From Candidatus Vicinibacter proximus (GTDB taxonomy: Bacteria; Bacteroidota; Bacteroidia; Chitinophagales; Saprospiraceae): DNA of 64,000 nucleotides. A model generated the notes under the pieces. That model was not told the DNA's origin, did no database searches, and saw only the letters and a program-made list of their open reading frames with translations. The stretch spans positions 310,001 through 374,000 of the forward strand of contig JADJOE010000001.1 in NCBI GenBank assembly GCA_016713905.1, written 5' to 3'. Made by a program: the position numbers and the translations under genes. This document shows positions 26,401 through 33,655 of the stretch, piece after piece. The first letter of the stretch is position 1. Every line of letters starts with the position of its first letter.

Positions 26401-27828
26401 TATACGACAAAAGGGTTAAATTCAGATAATACATTAAAACAACCAGAAACCAGGTGGGCAGGGATAATGTCTAAACTGAATACCAATGATTTTGAATTGG
26501 CCAATGTTGAGTATATAGATTTTTGGTTGTTAAATCCATTTTTGCCAAAAGCCAATGGAAGTAAGATTTCAAACAGTGGCAAGCTATTTTTTCAATTAGG
26601 GACTTTTTCGGAAGACATTTTAAAGGATGGTAAACAACAATTTGAACACGGATTGCCAACCCCAAATTTAAATCTACCAACGGATAATAGTATTTTTGGC
26701 AAAATCAGTAGAAAACCTCCGGTAACTAATACTTTTGAAGTCAGAGACAGAGAAACCCAAGACTTAGGTTTGGACGGATTGAATAGTATAAATTCAACTC
26801 AAACACAAACAGAGCGTAGTCATTTTAATGATTACCTTGAAAGAATGAGGAATTTTCTGGACCCTCAGGCTTTTAACCAAATTCAACGAGATCCATCAAA
26901 CGATGACTATCTTTCCTATAGGGATAATTCCTTTCCAAATGGAACAACTGTACTGGAAAAATATAAAAGGTTTAATATGCCTGAAGGCAATTCACAAATT
27001 GATTTAGGAAACCAACAATCCACTGCATATACGGCAACTCCGGATATGGAGGACCTTAACTTTGATAAGTCACTGAATGAAATTGAATCATATTATAGTT
27101 ATGAAGTTCCAATCAATAATGTGAATAATAGTTTGGGACGCAATCCTTTTATTACAGATTCTGTAATTGTTTCTAAACCTTCTGGAAATGAAACTTGGTA
27201 TAGGTTTAGAATTCCTATTACAAGGTGGAATTACAAAGCTGGCCAAATAAGTGATTACAGATCAATCCAATCTATGAGATTATTGATGACAGGCTTTGAC
27301 GAGCAAATTACTTTCCGGTTGATAAAGTTTCAATTAGGTAGAAATACCTGGAGAAGAAATTTTGACAAAGCCTGTACAAATGATATACCTGAAAAGCCAC
27401 TAATATTAGATAAAATAGATATTGAAGAGAACTCTTCAAAGAGACCTTTCAATTATGTCTTACCAAAAGGAATTCAACGAGAGCGTTTTTTTAGTACTCA
27501 GTTTGCTGATTTATTTCAAAATGAAACAAGCCTTTTATTAAGAAAGGAAATATTTCCTCCAAGATGTGAACAATCAGTTTTCAGAGTTATAGATCTTGAC
27601 ATCAGGCGGTATAAGAGACTTAAAATGTTTTGCCATACAGAAAGTTCTATGAATTTGCAAAAGGGGATGTTTCCGTATTTATTAGATTGGGTAAAGATTT
27701 TACTCAAAACTATTATGAATATGAAATACCAGCACGAATTTCACCACAAGGCAACATTAGTTTTATTAAGGACCAAGATACTATTTGGCTTAAAGAGAAT
27801 GAATTTGATTTTCCTTTACAAGCATTAA
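23461..27828 (+). CDS. sprA: Type IX secretion translocon SprA, N-terminal part (frameshifted gene)
   Basis: SprA (SOV) is the giant outer-membrane barrel that forms the translocation pore of the type IX secretion system and is needed for gliding in many Bacteroidota. This frame encodes a signal peptide (RSFFLVLFIWILSERVLLAG), then the SprA N-terminal repeats such as GGFYNFTDIPNIPIRQRWQ, KLNTNYNTQSSFDFENKLKL and VYIDDFEGSSTGIGL. True SprA sequence in this frame stops near 27662; the remaining codons to 27828 are not family-like, and the matching sequence continues in the -1 frame. Joined, the two parts give about 2450 residues, the normal SprA length. I chose ATG 23461 over the TTG at 23449 because it gives a compact signal peptide. 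The frameshift may be a sequence error, a mutation or a programmed slip. Confidence 0.93.
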   Translation: MRSFFLVLFIWILSERVLLAGGKELPEPIQMNNKPYSDTIPFKDRTGSFTDPDAKNPFDLKDPKVIDQTIEYDPVTGQYRVTEKVGNDYYRPSTYMSFDQYMAFKSKQQDKEYMKSLAGISSGKRNLSGLVDPVSKIDIKRNLVDRLFGGLGIQIEPRGNIDMTVGGFYNFTDIPNIPIRQRWQAGPDFDMDIQMEVAGNIGDKLKLNTNYNTQSSFDFENKLKLEYDSEKFSEDDIIKKIEAGNVSLPLRSTLIKGSQNLFGFKTDWQFGHLRLTGLVSQQRSRQENIKTKGGGVVQDFQIRPDNYDENRHFFLSHYNRENYEVSLSNLPEVNSQFRIKDIEVWLTEDGQNSRETNVRDIIALADLGTPDGLPFDMSASQQSKFLPGKAVPRDLHGKPLPSNTSNQLLQQILALQGSRDLNEVVRVLSDPNGLNLLQGRDFEKIRAKRLTPNEFTFNPDLGFISLRVRPRPNQVLAVAYHYTYNGKDMDPRTQTQLKVGEFSAEVKSDSLNYKVMFVKMLKSSNQVTFLPSFDLMMKNVYPIGGFNLNQEDFKFDIFYESQDGAQRRFIEEIDGYPLLNLFQLDNLNRTNDPQPDGIFDWVNGQTIIPSSGSVIFPVLEPFGLSFKNLLSKLEFLKNDPVKIEAIYKKYAYPQLYDTSVTSARQNLQSNQFILRGSYRAGKSNEIPLNTFGSDPNAKIIVRAGSLVLTEGIDYTVDRSLGKVTILNESLLQSNTNISVDFENNALFNFNTRTMLGFRAEYSKSKDVYVGTTFMKLFERPFTQKVNLGEDPINNNIYGLDFGITKPAPWITRTLDKLPLYSTKDPSRWSLQGEAALLQPGYSRAINQDGSDGGVVYIDDFEGSSTGIGLYFNTTQWILATPPTSNQVDGNLGGNNVYNNFYTSSNRALLSWYRIDDFARVGAPDAASTYSRLVDELEIFPQRQRPVGFATELTFDLTYYPYEKGPYNYELPEGIRSGDSTYTTKGLNSDNTLKQPETRWAGIMSKLNTNDFELANVEYIDFWLLNPFLPKANGSKISNSGKLFFQLGTFSEDILKDGKQQFEHGLPTPNLNLPTDNSIFGKISRKPPVTNTFEVRDRETQDLGLDGLNSINSTQTQTERSHFNDYLERMRNFLDPQAFNQIQRDPSNDDYLSYRDNSFPNGTTVLEKYKRFNMPEGNSQIDLGNQQSTAYTATPDMEDLNFDKSLNEIESYYSYEVPINNVNNSLGRNPFITDSVIVSKPSGNETWYRFRIPITRWNYKAGQISDYRSIQSMRLLMTGFDEQITFRLIKFQLGRNTWRRNFDKACTNDIPEKPLILDKIDIEENSSKRPFNYVLPKGIQRERFFSTQFADLFQNETSLLLRKEIFPPRCEQSVFRVIDLDIRRYKRLKMFCHTESSMNLQKGMFPYLLDWVKILLKTIMNMKYQHEFHHKATLVLLRTKILFGLKRMNLIFLYKH
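27659..27666 (+). other. A4G4 run at the sprA frameshift point
   Basis: The run AAAAGGGG sits where the SprA match changes frame. In the upstream frame the codons read A AAG GGG, which fits the X XXY YYZ slippery pattern, and a -1 slip there gives LQKGDVSVF, joining both halves smoothly. One missing A or G in the run would produce the same break, so a homopolymer error is the simplest explanation. Confidence 0.75.
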
Positions 27829-30815
27829 TTGATTTAAAAAATAAAAGAAATCTTAATAACATTCCATACAGTACCGTATTTTCAATGCCAGATCCTGATA
27901 AACCTCAGAATACGATAAAAATTGTAGGTAATCCAAACATTGGATTGGTTCGAGGAATACAAATTGGATTTCGAAATAATACAGACACACTTATTTCAGA
28001 TTATGAAGTTTGGGTTAATGAGTTGCGCTTAACTGGATTAGAAAATAGAGGAGGGTTTGCTGCGTTGGCAAGAGGTGAGGTACAACTTGCTGACTTAGGT
28101 AACTTGAGTCTTGCTGGTAGTTATACTTCATTGGCCTGGGGAGGTATAGATCAACGATTGGCAGAACGTTCTCTCGAAAAAATTCAGCAATATGATGCAA
28201 CGACAACTTTGGAACTGGGTAAGTTTTTACCTAAAAATGCCAATGTTGTGATTCCATTTAGTGCACAATATTCACAAGGCACAAAAACTCCCGAGTTTGA
28301 TCCAAATGATCTTGATGTTAAATTAGAAGACAAGTTCGATCAAGCTTTAAATAAACAACAAAGAGATTCAATTAAAGAGAGGGCAGTTGACTATACACGT
28401 GTAACCGGATTTGCATTTAATAATGTACGTAAAAACAGAGCCGGTGGGGCAAAACCAAAACCTTGGAATATTGAAAATTTTAGTTTGTCTTATGGACAAT
28501 CAACTACATTAAAAAGAAATCCAATTGTAGCTGAGGATAAAGAAAATATAAAAAGGGGAGGAATAGATTATAATTTTAGTCTGACACCTAAATACATAGA
28601 GCCTTTTAAGAAGATTGTAACGAATAAGAACCTTAAATTTATTTCGGATATTAATTTTAATTTGGTACCAAATTCATTTGCTCTTAGGAATAACCTTGAC
28701 AGAAGATATTCAAATAGGATTTATAGATTTGCTGCTCCTCAATATGCAACTTGGGAGAATGTTAAGTTTATCTGGTTAAGAGATTATAATCTTAATTGGG
28801 ATCTGACTCGATCTATTAAATTGAATTTCAGTGCTCAGAATGAAGCAACAGTAGACGAAATTACTTATAACCCACTCAGGCAATCTTATGTTGATCCTTT
28901 GAGTAACGAATTAGTTTCCAGAGCAGAAAAAAAACCATTTTTATATAAGAATTTGGGAAATTTTGGAAGAACAAGAGATTATAAACATAGCCTTGGTTTA
29001 AGTTATGCACTTCCGACAAGATTAATTCCAATATTGGATTGGATTCAAGTAAGAGGACAATATAATTCTACATTTAATTGGGCTTCAGGATCAATAAGAA
29101 CTATAGATACATTGGGAAGTGTAATTTCTAATTCTCAAACCATTTCATTAAGTGGTGAATTTAACTTGGTTTCTCTTTATAATAAATCAAAATACCTAAG
29201 AGGAATAAATGGAGAGAACACACCTGGTGGGAAAAAGAAACCGACTCCTTCAAAAGTTCCGAAACCTAAAAGCCTGGAAGAAGGAAGTAAAAATGAGTTA
29301 AAGAAGAAGGCTAAGGAATCAGAAAGAAATACAAGCAGGATTCCTACGTTAGCGGAGAAAATACTTATCAGACCATTAATGTCCGTTAGAAGAATTCAAT
29401 TCAATTATTCTGAGAATAACTCAACCATCATCCCGGGTTTTATGCAATCACCTGAACTATTAGGAATGGATAAAGGCTTTGTTGCTCCGGGTTGGAAATT
29501 CGTTTCTGGTTTTAAGCCTGATTTGAAGCCAGGGGGCTATCTTGATCAAATTGCAAGTAAGGGTTGGATAACCGATAATAAATATTTCAATAGAGAAATG
29601 ATTCAGAGGCACGCAACTACAGCAGGAGCAAAAGTCAGATTGGAGCTATTTAAAAATTTTAATATAGATGTGAACATTGATAGAAATTTCACAAGAGATT
29701 ATACTGAAACTTTTAAATTTGATTCTGTTTTAGGATCACCAAATCAATTGGCTTTCCAACATTTTACTCCATTTGAGAATGGGCAGTTTACAATATCTTA
29801 TGTCTCCTTTCAATCGATGTTCACCAAAGATATTAACAAATTGTTCAATAGTTTTTCTGAGATGCGAAAAACCATGTCCCGACGAGTGGGAGAACAATAT
29901 GGAATAACACAACGAAGTACAGTGAATCCAGATTATATAGATGGTTTTTTAGGAGATCATCAAGATGTAGTTTTACCAGCTTTTCTCGCCACATATAGTC
30001 ATGCTAATCCTGAAAAATCTAATCTTGATATTTTTAAAACAATCCCTTTACCAAATTGGCAGATAAACTATTCAGGTTTATCAAGATTGGAAGGAATGAA
30101 AAATATTTTTCAAGATTTCTCCATTAGACATGCATATAAGAACACACTTACCATGAATAATTATAGGACAAATCTGGATTACAGAGAAAATGTTCTCGAG
30201 GTTCCAATACGAAGGAAGGGTGATACAATAATTGCATCCTATTATGCTCAATATGAAATTCCTGAAATATCCATAAATGAATCCTTTGGTCCTTTGATAG
30301 GCATAAATGTCAAGACAAAAAATGGAATTGAATTGGGCTTTGATTTGAACAAGACCAGAAATCTTCAATTAAAAAATGGAATAGAGGGTCAGCTTGAAGA
30401 AAGAAACTCAACAAATTATACTTTTAAGGCTGGCTATGTTATAAAGAATGTGTATTTATCTTTTATTCCCGGCGTTAAAAAAATGCAGAAAAAGGCAACC
30501 AAAAAGAAGAAGAAGGGGGAAGATCCAAAAGAAGCAACTGCAAACAAACCAAAAGGTAATGACTTGGTAATAAGTGTTGATTTTGGAATCAGGGATAACA
30601 TTTCGAAACTATTTCGGTTGGATGAAAATATAGAAGCCCAGGCATTTGAAGGGTCAAAACAGATAAATTTCACCCCTTCCGTTCAATATAATGTAAACAA
30701 AAGTTTGAACTTGAGACTCTTTGTTGATTATTCCAAATCCATTCCATATGTTCAAAATTCTTACAAAAGCGTAAGGATTAATGGAGGTTTGACTGTACAA
30801 TTTCTCCTGAATTAA
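27666..30815 (+). CDS. sprA: Type IX secretion translocon SprA, C-terminal part (frameshifted gene)
   Basis: This is the continuation of SprA in the -1 frame. It opens with GDVSVFIRLGKDFTQNYYEY, the conserved segment expected right after the end of the N-terminal part, and continues with YEVWVNELRLTGLENRGGFA, the SLSYGQSTTLKRNP block, RDYKHSLGLSYALPTR and the family C-terminus with SVQYNVNKSLNLRLFVDYS. Barrel strands run to the final FLLN. Two lysine-rich hydrophilic loops are visible (near 29230-29330 and 30475-30550). The frame is open back to 27630 (TTG), but those codons are out of frame in the real protein. The two pieces belong to one gene; if the break is real and not bypassed, type IX secretion would be disabled. 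Confidence 0.93.
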   Translation, partial: DVSVFIRLGKDFTQNYYEYEIPARISPQGNISFIKDQDTIWLKENEFDFPLQALIDLKNKRNLNNIPYSTVFSMPDPDKPQNTIKIVGNPNIGLVRGIQIGFRNNTDTLISDYEVWVNELRLTGLENRGGFAALARGEVQLADLGNLSLAGSYTSLAWGGIDQRLAERSLEKIQQYDATTTLELGKFLPKNANVVIPFSAQYSQGTKTPEFDPNDLDVKLEDKFDQALNKQQRDSIKERAVDYTRVTGFAFNNVRKNRAGGAKPKPWNIENFSLSYGQSTTLKRNPIVAEDKENIKRGGIDYNFSLTPKYIEPFKKIVTNKNLKFISDINFNLVPNSFALRNNLDRRYSNRIYRFAAPQYATWENVKFIWLRDYNLNWDLTRSIKLNFSAQNEATVDEITYNPLRQSYVDPLSNELVSRAEKKPFLYKNLGNFGRTRDYKHSLGLSYALPTRLIPILDWIQVRGQYNSTFNWASGSIRTIDTLGSVISNSQTISLSGEFNLVSLYNKSKYLRGINGENTPGGKKKPTPSKVPKPKSLEEGSKNELKKKAKESERNTSRIPTLAEKILIRPLMSVRRIQFNYSENNSTIIPGFMQSPELLGMDKGFVAPGWKFVSGFKPDLKPGGYLDQIASKGWITDNKYFNREMIQRHATTAGAKVRLELFKNFNIDVNIDRNFTRDYTETFKFDSVLGSPNQLAFQHFTPFENGQFTISYVSFQSMFTKDINKLFNSFSEMRKTMSRRVGEQYGITQRSTVNPDYIDGFLGDHQDVVLPAFLATYSHANPEKSNLDIFKTIPLPNWQINYSGLSRLEGMKNIFQDFSIRHAYKNTLTMNNYRTNLDYRENVLEVPIRRKGDTIIASYYAQYEIPEISINESFGPLIGINVKTKNGIELGFDLNKTRNLQLKNGIEGQLEERNSTNYTFKAGYVIKNVYLSFIPGVKKMQKKATKKKKKGEDPKEATANKPKGNDLVISVDFGIRDNISKLFRLDENIEAQAFEGSKQINFTPSVQYNVNKSLNLRLFVDYSKSIPYVQNSYKSVRINGGLTVQFLLN

Positions 30816-30829
30816 TCGCTAATGTGGTT

Positions 30830-30867
30830 AATCAACAATTTTGGTATGAGTCCTTTACTTGTTGATT
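30830..30867. repeat. 9-bp inverted repeat after sprA
   Basis: AATCAACAA (30830-30838) and TTGTTGATT (30859-30867) form a 9-bp stem with a 20-base loop shortly after the sprA stop. No T-run follows, so it may be an mRNA-end hairpin rather than an intrinsic terminator. Confidence 0.35.
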
Positions 30868-31079
30868 CAAACGGAATCCTCTATTAGTAAATTGATAGTC
30901 TTGTTATTGTGCTTGAACTTGTATACTTCTTCCTATTTGATGAACGAAGGTTGATTGTGATGACATTCGACAAACAGATGAAATTATTCAAGAATAAAAA
31001 TCAAGAATTATTTTATTAAAAAATTTGGCAGACATCCTTTAATGAAGATGCACAATTTTCAAAAACTGATGAAGTGAAT

Positions 31080-31637
31080 TTATTTTTTCCACTTGATGTT
31101 ACAACCAGCACTTGGATATTGATTGCCAGAAGGCTTTTCACCAATTAAAATTTGATCAATTGCTGATCGAAGATCATTTCCAGTAAGAGGAATATTATTT
31201 CCAGGTCTTGACTCATCCATTCTTCCCCTATAAGCTAAAAGGGAATACTTGTCAAACAGATAAAAATCAGGAGTGCAGGCGGCATCAAATGCCTTAGCTA
31301 CTGATTGGTCTTCATCGTAACAATAGGGGAATTTAAATTTCCATTCTAGCGCAAGATCTTTCATTTTATCCGGACTGTCATCTGGGTAATTTTTTATATC
31401 ATTTGAACTGATGGCAATAATTTTTATTCCCTTTTGTATATAGTCTCCTGCTATTCTTACAATTTCGGGCAACACGTGAATCACGAACGGGCAATGATTA
31501 CAAATAAACATTATTAAAATACCATTGAAACTCTCCCCTTCGTCAATAGATATTATTTCCTTATTTTGAACATTTACTAGGGAAAACTTTGGCATTTTAG
31601 TTCCTAGTAATAGCATATTGGATTCTTTAAATGACAT
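31080..31637 (-). CDS. Thioredoxin-fold redoxin family protein
   Basis: This 185-residue protein belongs to the AhpC/TSA-like redoxin group with a CxxC-type centre: GILIMFICNHCPFVIHVLPE, then KIIAISSNDIKNYPDDSPDK, ACTPDFYLFD and LAYRGRMDESRPGN. Proteins with this exact layout are common and annotated as thioredoxin family; the substrate is unknown. It has no signal peptide, so it is probably cytoplasmic. Its ATG follows the stop codon of the M15 peptidase gene directly (TAG then ATG), so the two are in one operon. Confidence 0.85.
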   Translation of the reverse strand: MSFKESNMLLLGTKMPKFSLVNVQNKEIISIDEGESFNGILIMFICNHCPFVIHVLPEIVRIAGDYIQKGIKIIAISSNDIKNYPDDSPDKMKDLALEWKFKFPYCYDEDQSVAKAFDAACTPDFYLFDKYSLLAYRGRMDESRPGNNIPLTGNDLRSAIDQILIGEKPSGNQYPSAGCNIKWKK

Positions 31638-32408
31638 CTAGTGACAAGTATTAATTGAACTGAGATATTCTTTGGCAAAATTTAATTTTCTCACAGACTG
31701 ATAACCTTTGAAGTTGCAAAGGTTATTTTCCGAATAACGGTCCATTTGGTTAATCCATATCCTATGGGCTATTTTTATGTAAGACCAGTGCCATTTTTCT
31801 TCTTTAAAACCTGATGGTCTTAAGGAATCTTGTTCAGTATATATTTGGCAAAATCCAAATTTGGGTGCATTATTTTTAAGCCACGCATATACTTTGGCTC
31901 CTTCTGTAGTATTGAAGTATTCTTCTTCAACAGAATTAATATCAATATCAGTACCCCAATGGTGTCTGGTAAAACCGGGAGGCGCAGTATATTCAAGTAT
32001 CTTACGAGCCCTTTCTATTGGATTTTTATGGCTTTTATTCAATTTCATATGATCAACTAAAGTTTCACCAACCCATTTTTTCTCCCAAATTTCTTTTTGG
32101 TATTCAAAATTTCTAGTAGCTGAAATAATTTTTAGTTCAATGGAATCGGCTTTAGCTGCTTCTGCCATTGAGACAAAAGCATCGTAGGCTTCTTGCAGCA
32201 TATATGAATTCTTGTCACAATAGAAATTGTCTATTTTGACAAATTGTGGATGATCATCTGGTTGGAATTTCCCATATATGAAATCATCTTCCTCAATAAA
32301 GTTATAGGTATTTATATTATTGCTAATCATTGGGTTAAATGAATAGCTTTGCGATTTAACCGAAATTAAATACGCCCAGCATATAAGTAAGAGTTTGAGT
32401 TTTTTAAT
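31638..32408 (-). CDS. D-alanyl-D-alanine carboxypeptidase family protein (peptidase M15)
   Basis: The catalytic domain has the M15 zinc motifs TRHHWGTDIDI and EEKWHWSYIKIA and the upstream FEYQKEIWEKKW, typical of VanY/DacB-like enzymes that trim peptidoglycan peptides. The first ATG is at 32330, but the 26 codons before it, in frame and uninterrupted, encode KKLKLLLICWAYLISVKSQS, a good signal peptide with a cleavage site. No ATG, GTG or TTG begins that segment; the likely initiator is ATT at 32408, just after the stop of the upstream gene. I give that start because a peptidoglycan enzyme needs export. It is followed directly by the redoxin gene. The domain call is firm; the start is inference. 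Confidence 0.85.
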   Translation of the reverse strand: MKKLKLLLICWAYLISVKSQSYSFNPMISNNINTYNFIEEDDFIYGKFQPDDHPQFVKIDNFYCDKNSYMLQEAYDAFVSMAEAAKADSIELKIISATRNFEYQKEIWEKKWVGETLVDHMKLNKSHKNPIERARKILEYTAPPGFTRHHWGTDIDINSVEEEYFNTTEGAKVYAWLKNNAPKFGFCQIYTEQDSLRPSGFKEEKWHWSYIKIAHRIWINQMDRYSENNLCNFKGYQSVRKLNFAKEYLSSINTCH

Positions 32409-32410
32409 AT

Positions 32411-33523
32411 CTATTGATTTTCTCTTTCCAATTTCTTTTTTCTAATTTCTTCTTCTTCTTGAATCATTTCTTCTATTGTCTTCTTTTTCTGAAGTGTTTT
32501 AGAATATGAACCGGTATTATCAAGAAGATAGTAAATATTAGTCAACCATTTGGAAGTATCCGGCTCCTGTGAAGGACTAGTTACATACTCTTCAATAATC
32601 GGGGAAAACAATACAAAATTTGAAGAGCTCATAATGTAATCCAGTTTTGAATGTGCATGCTTAAGCGTTTTGTAAGATCCAAAATGCTCTAATTTCAAAC
32701 AAGGTATATCAGGGACTTCTTCATAGTCAAATCCAAGTGGAGGTCGTACGACGCGACCCACAGGAAGTGCTGCCATTATGTAAACATAGTTTGAAGAACC
32801 TTCCCAATCGTAAATCAGTCCGACTGGTGGACCACTTGGTGTTATGCCGAGTGAATCAAGAGCTTTATATATTTTTGGGTATGACTCGGCATAAAATTTT
32901 GGGATGTTAGCATTATAAATTGGAGCTTTCATACCAAAATAACCTTGTTTTTTAAAGGATGAAGGTTTAATACCAAATTGGGTATTAATCATTCCCTCAA
33001 TGTAATTCTTTAAGTTATTCAAATCATTTTGATGCAAGTTTGCATATTCTTTTTCAAATGACCAGTAAAAGGGCCTTTTAAAAAAAGGTACTTTAGTTAG
33101 CAACCTATTACGGCTGATTAATAAAACTGAAGTTCGGGTTTCCGGGATGATTTGCCAGGTTGTAGACACTTTTCCCGGCCAATTACTATTGGTAATGTAA
33201 GATGCAAGTAGAGAGTCTTTGTGCGATTCCTGAACTTCTACAATACCTTTACCGAAAGATTTACCTTCGAATGTAAAATTAGCGCCAATATTTACTTGTC
33301 GACCACCCATTGAAAAACTAAGATTTGAATCTTCTTTTTTCCAACTAATCCAATTTGGCCATTCTTTAATGTCGTTTATCATTACATACATTAAGCCTTT
33401 TGAGCAATTGATCTTAATTTCATTAGTTTGGGACATTGATGATGGAGAAACAAAACAAGCCAATAGATACATCAATAGTAAAACACCGACAGCAACAATG
33501 ATTTTAATAAAATTATTAGACAT
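32411..33523 (-). CDS. SRPBCC domain protein with GyrI-like ligand-binding domain
   Basis: The 370-residue protein has one N-terminal membrane helix (IIVAVGVLLLMYLLACFV), then a START/SRPBCC-like domain with the signature DIKEWPNWISWKKED and TTWQIIPE. The C-terminal part (about residues 195-345) resembles a GyrI/AraC effector-binding domain (GLIYDWEGSSNYVYIMAALPVG, LEHFGSYKTLKHAHSKL). Such fusions are known in Bacteroidota and probably bind small hydrophobic ligands at the membrane; no enzyme activity can be assigned. The last residues are a charged helix rich in Lys and Glu. It is upstream of the M15 peptidase in the same run. Confidence 0.8.
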   Translation of the reverse strand: MSNNFIKIIVAVGVLLLMYLLACFVSPSSMSQTNEIKINCSKGLMYVMINDIKEWPNWISWKKEDSNLSFSMGGRQVNIGANFTFEGKSFGKGIVEVQESHKDSLLASYITNSNWPGKVSTTWQIIPETRTSVLLISRNRLLTKVPFFKRPFYWSFEKEYANLHQNDLNNLKNYIEGMINTQFGIKPSSFKKQGYFGMKAPIYNANIPKFYAESYPKIYKALDSLGITPSGPPVGLIYDWEGSSNYVYIMAALPVGRVVRPPLGFDYEEVPDIPCLKLEHFGSYKTLKHAHSKLDYIMSSSNFVLFSPIIEEYVTSPSQEPDTSKWLTNIYYLLDNTGSYSKTLQKKKTIEEMIQEEEEIRKKKLERENQ

Positions 33524-33588
33524 ATGTATAATTTATAAAACTTCGAGTCCGAATTAATATATACAATTTAAAAGACTCTATTATTATG

Positions 33589-33596
33589 CAAATATA
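33589..33596 (-). promoter_or_regulatory. -7 promoter box for the SRPBCC-M15-redoxin operon
   Basis: On the minus strand this reads TATATTTG, an exact TAnnTTTG match. It lies about 65 bp upstream of the ATG of the SRPBCC/GyrI-like gene. The -33 element is not clear. Confidence 0.5.
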
Positions 33597-33655
33597 AAAA
33601 GATATTATTGTAAATTTTGTATATAAAAACTTATGGTAAGTAAAATTAGTATAAG

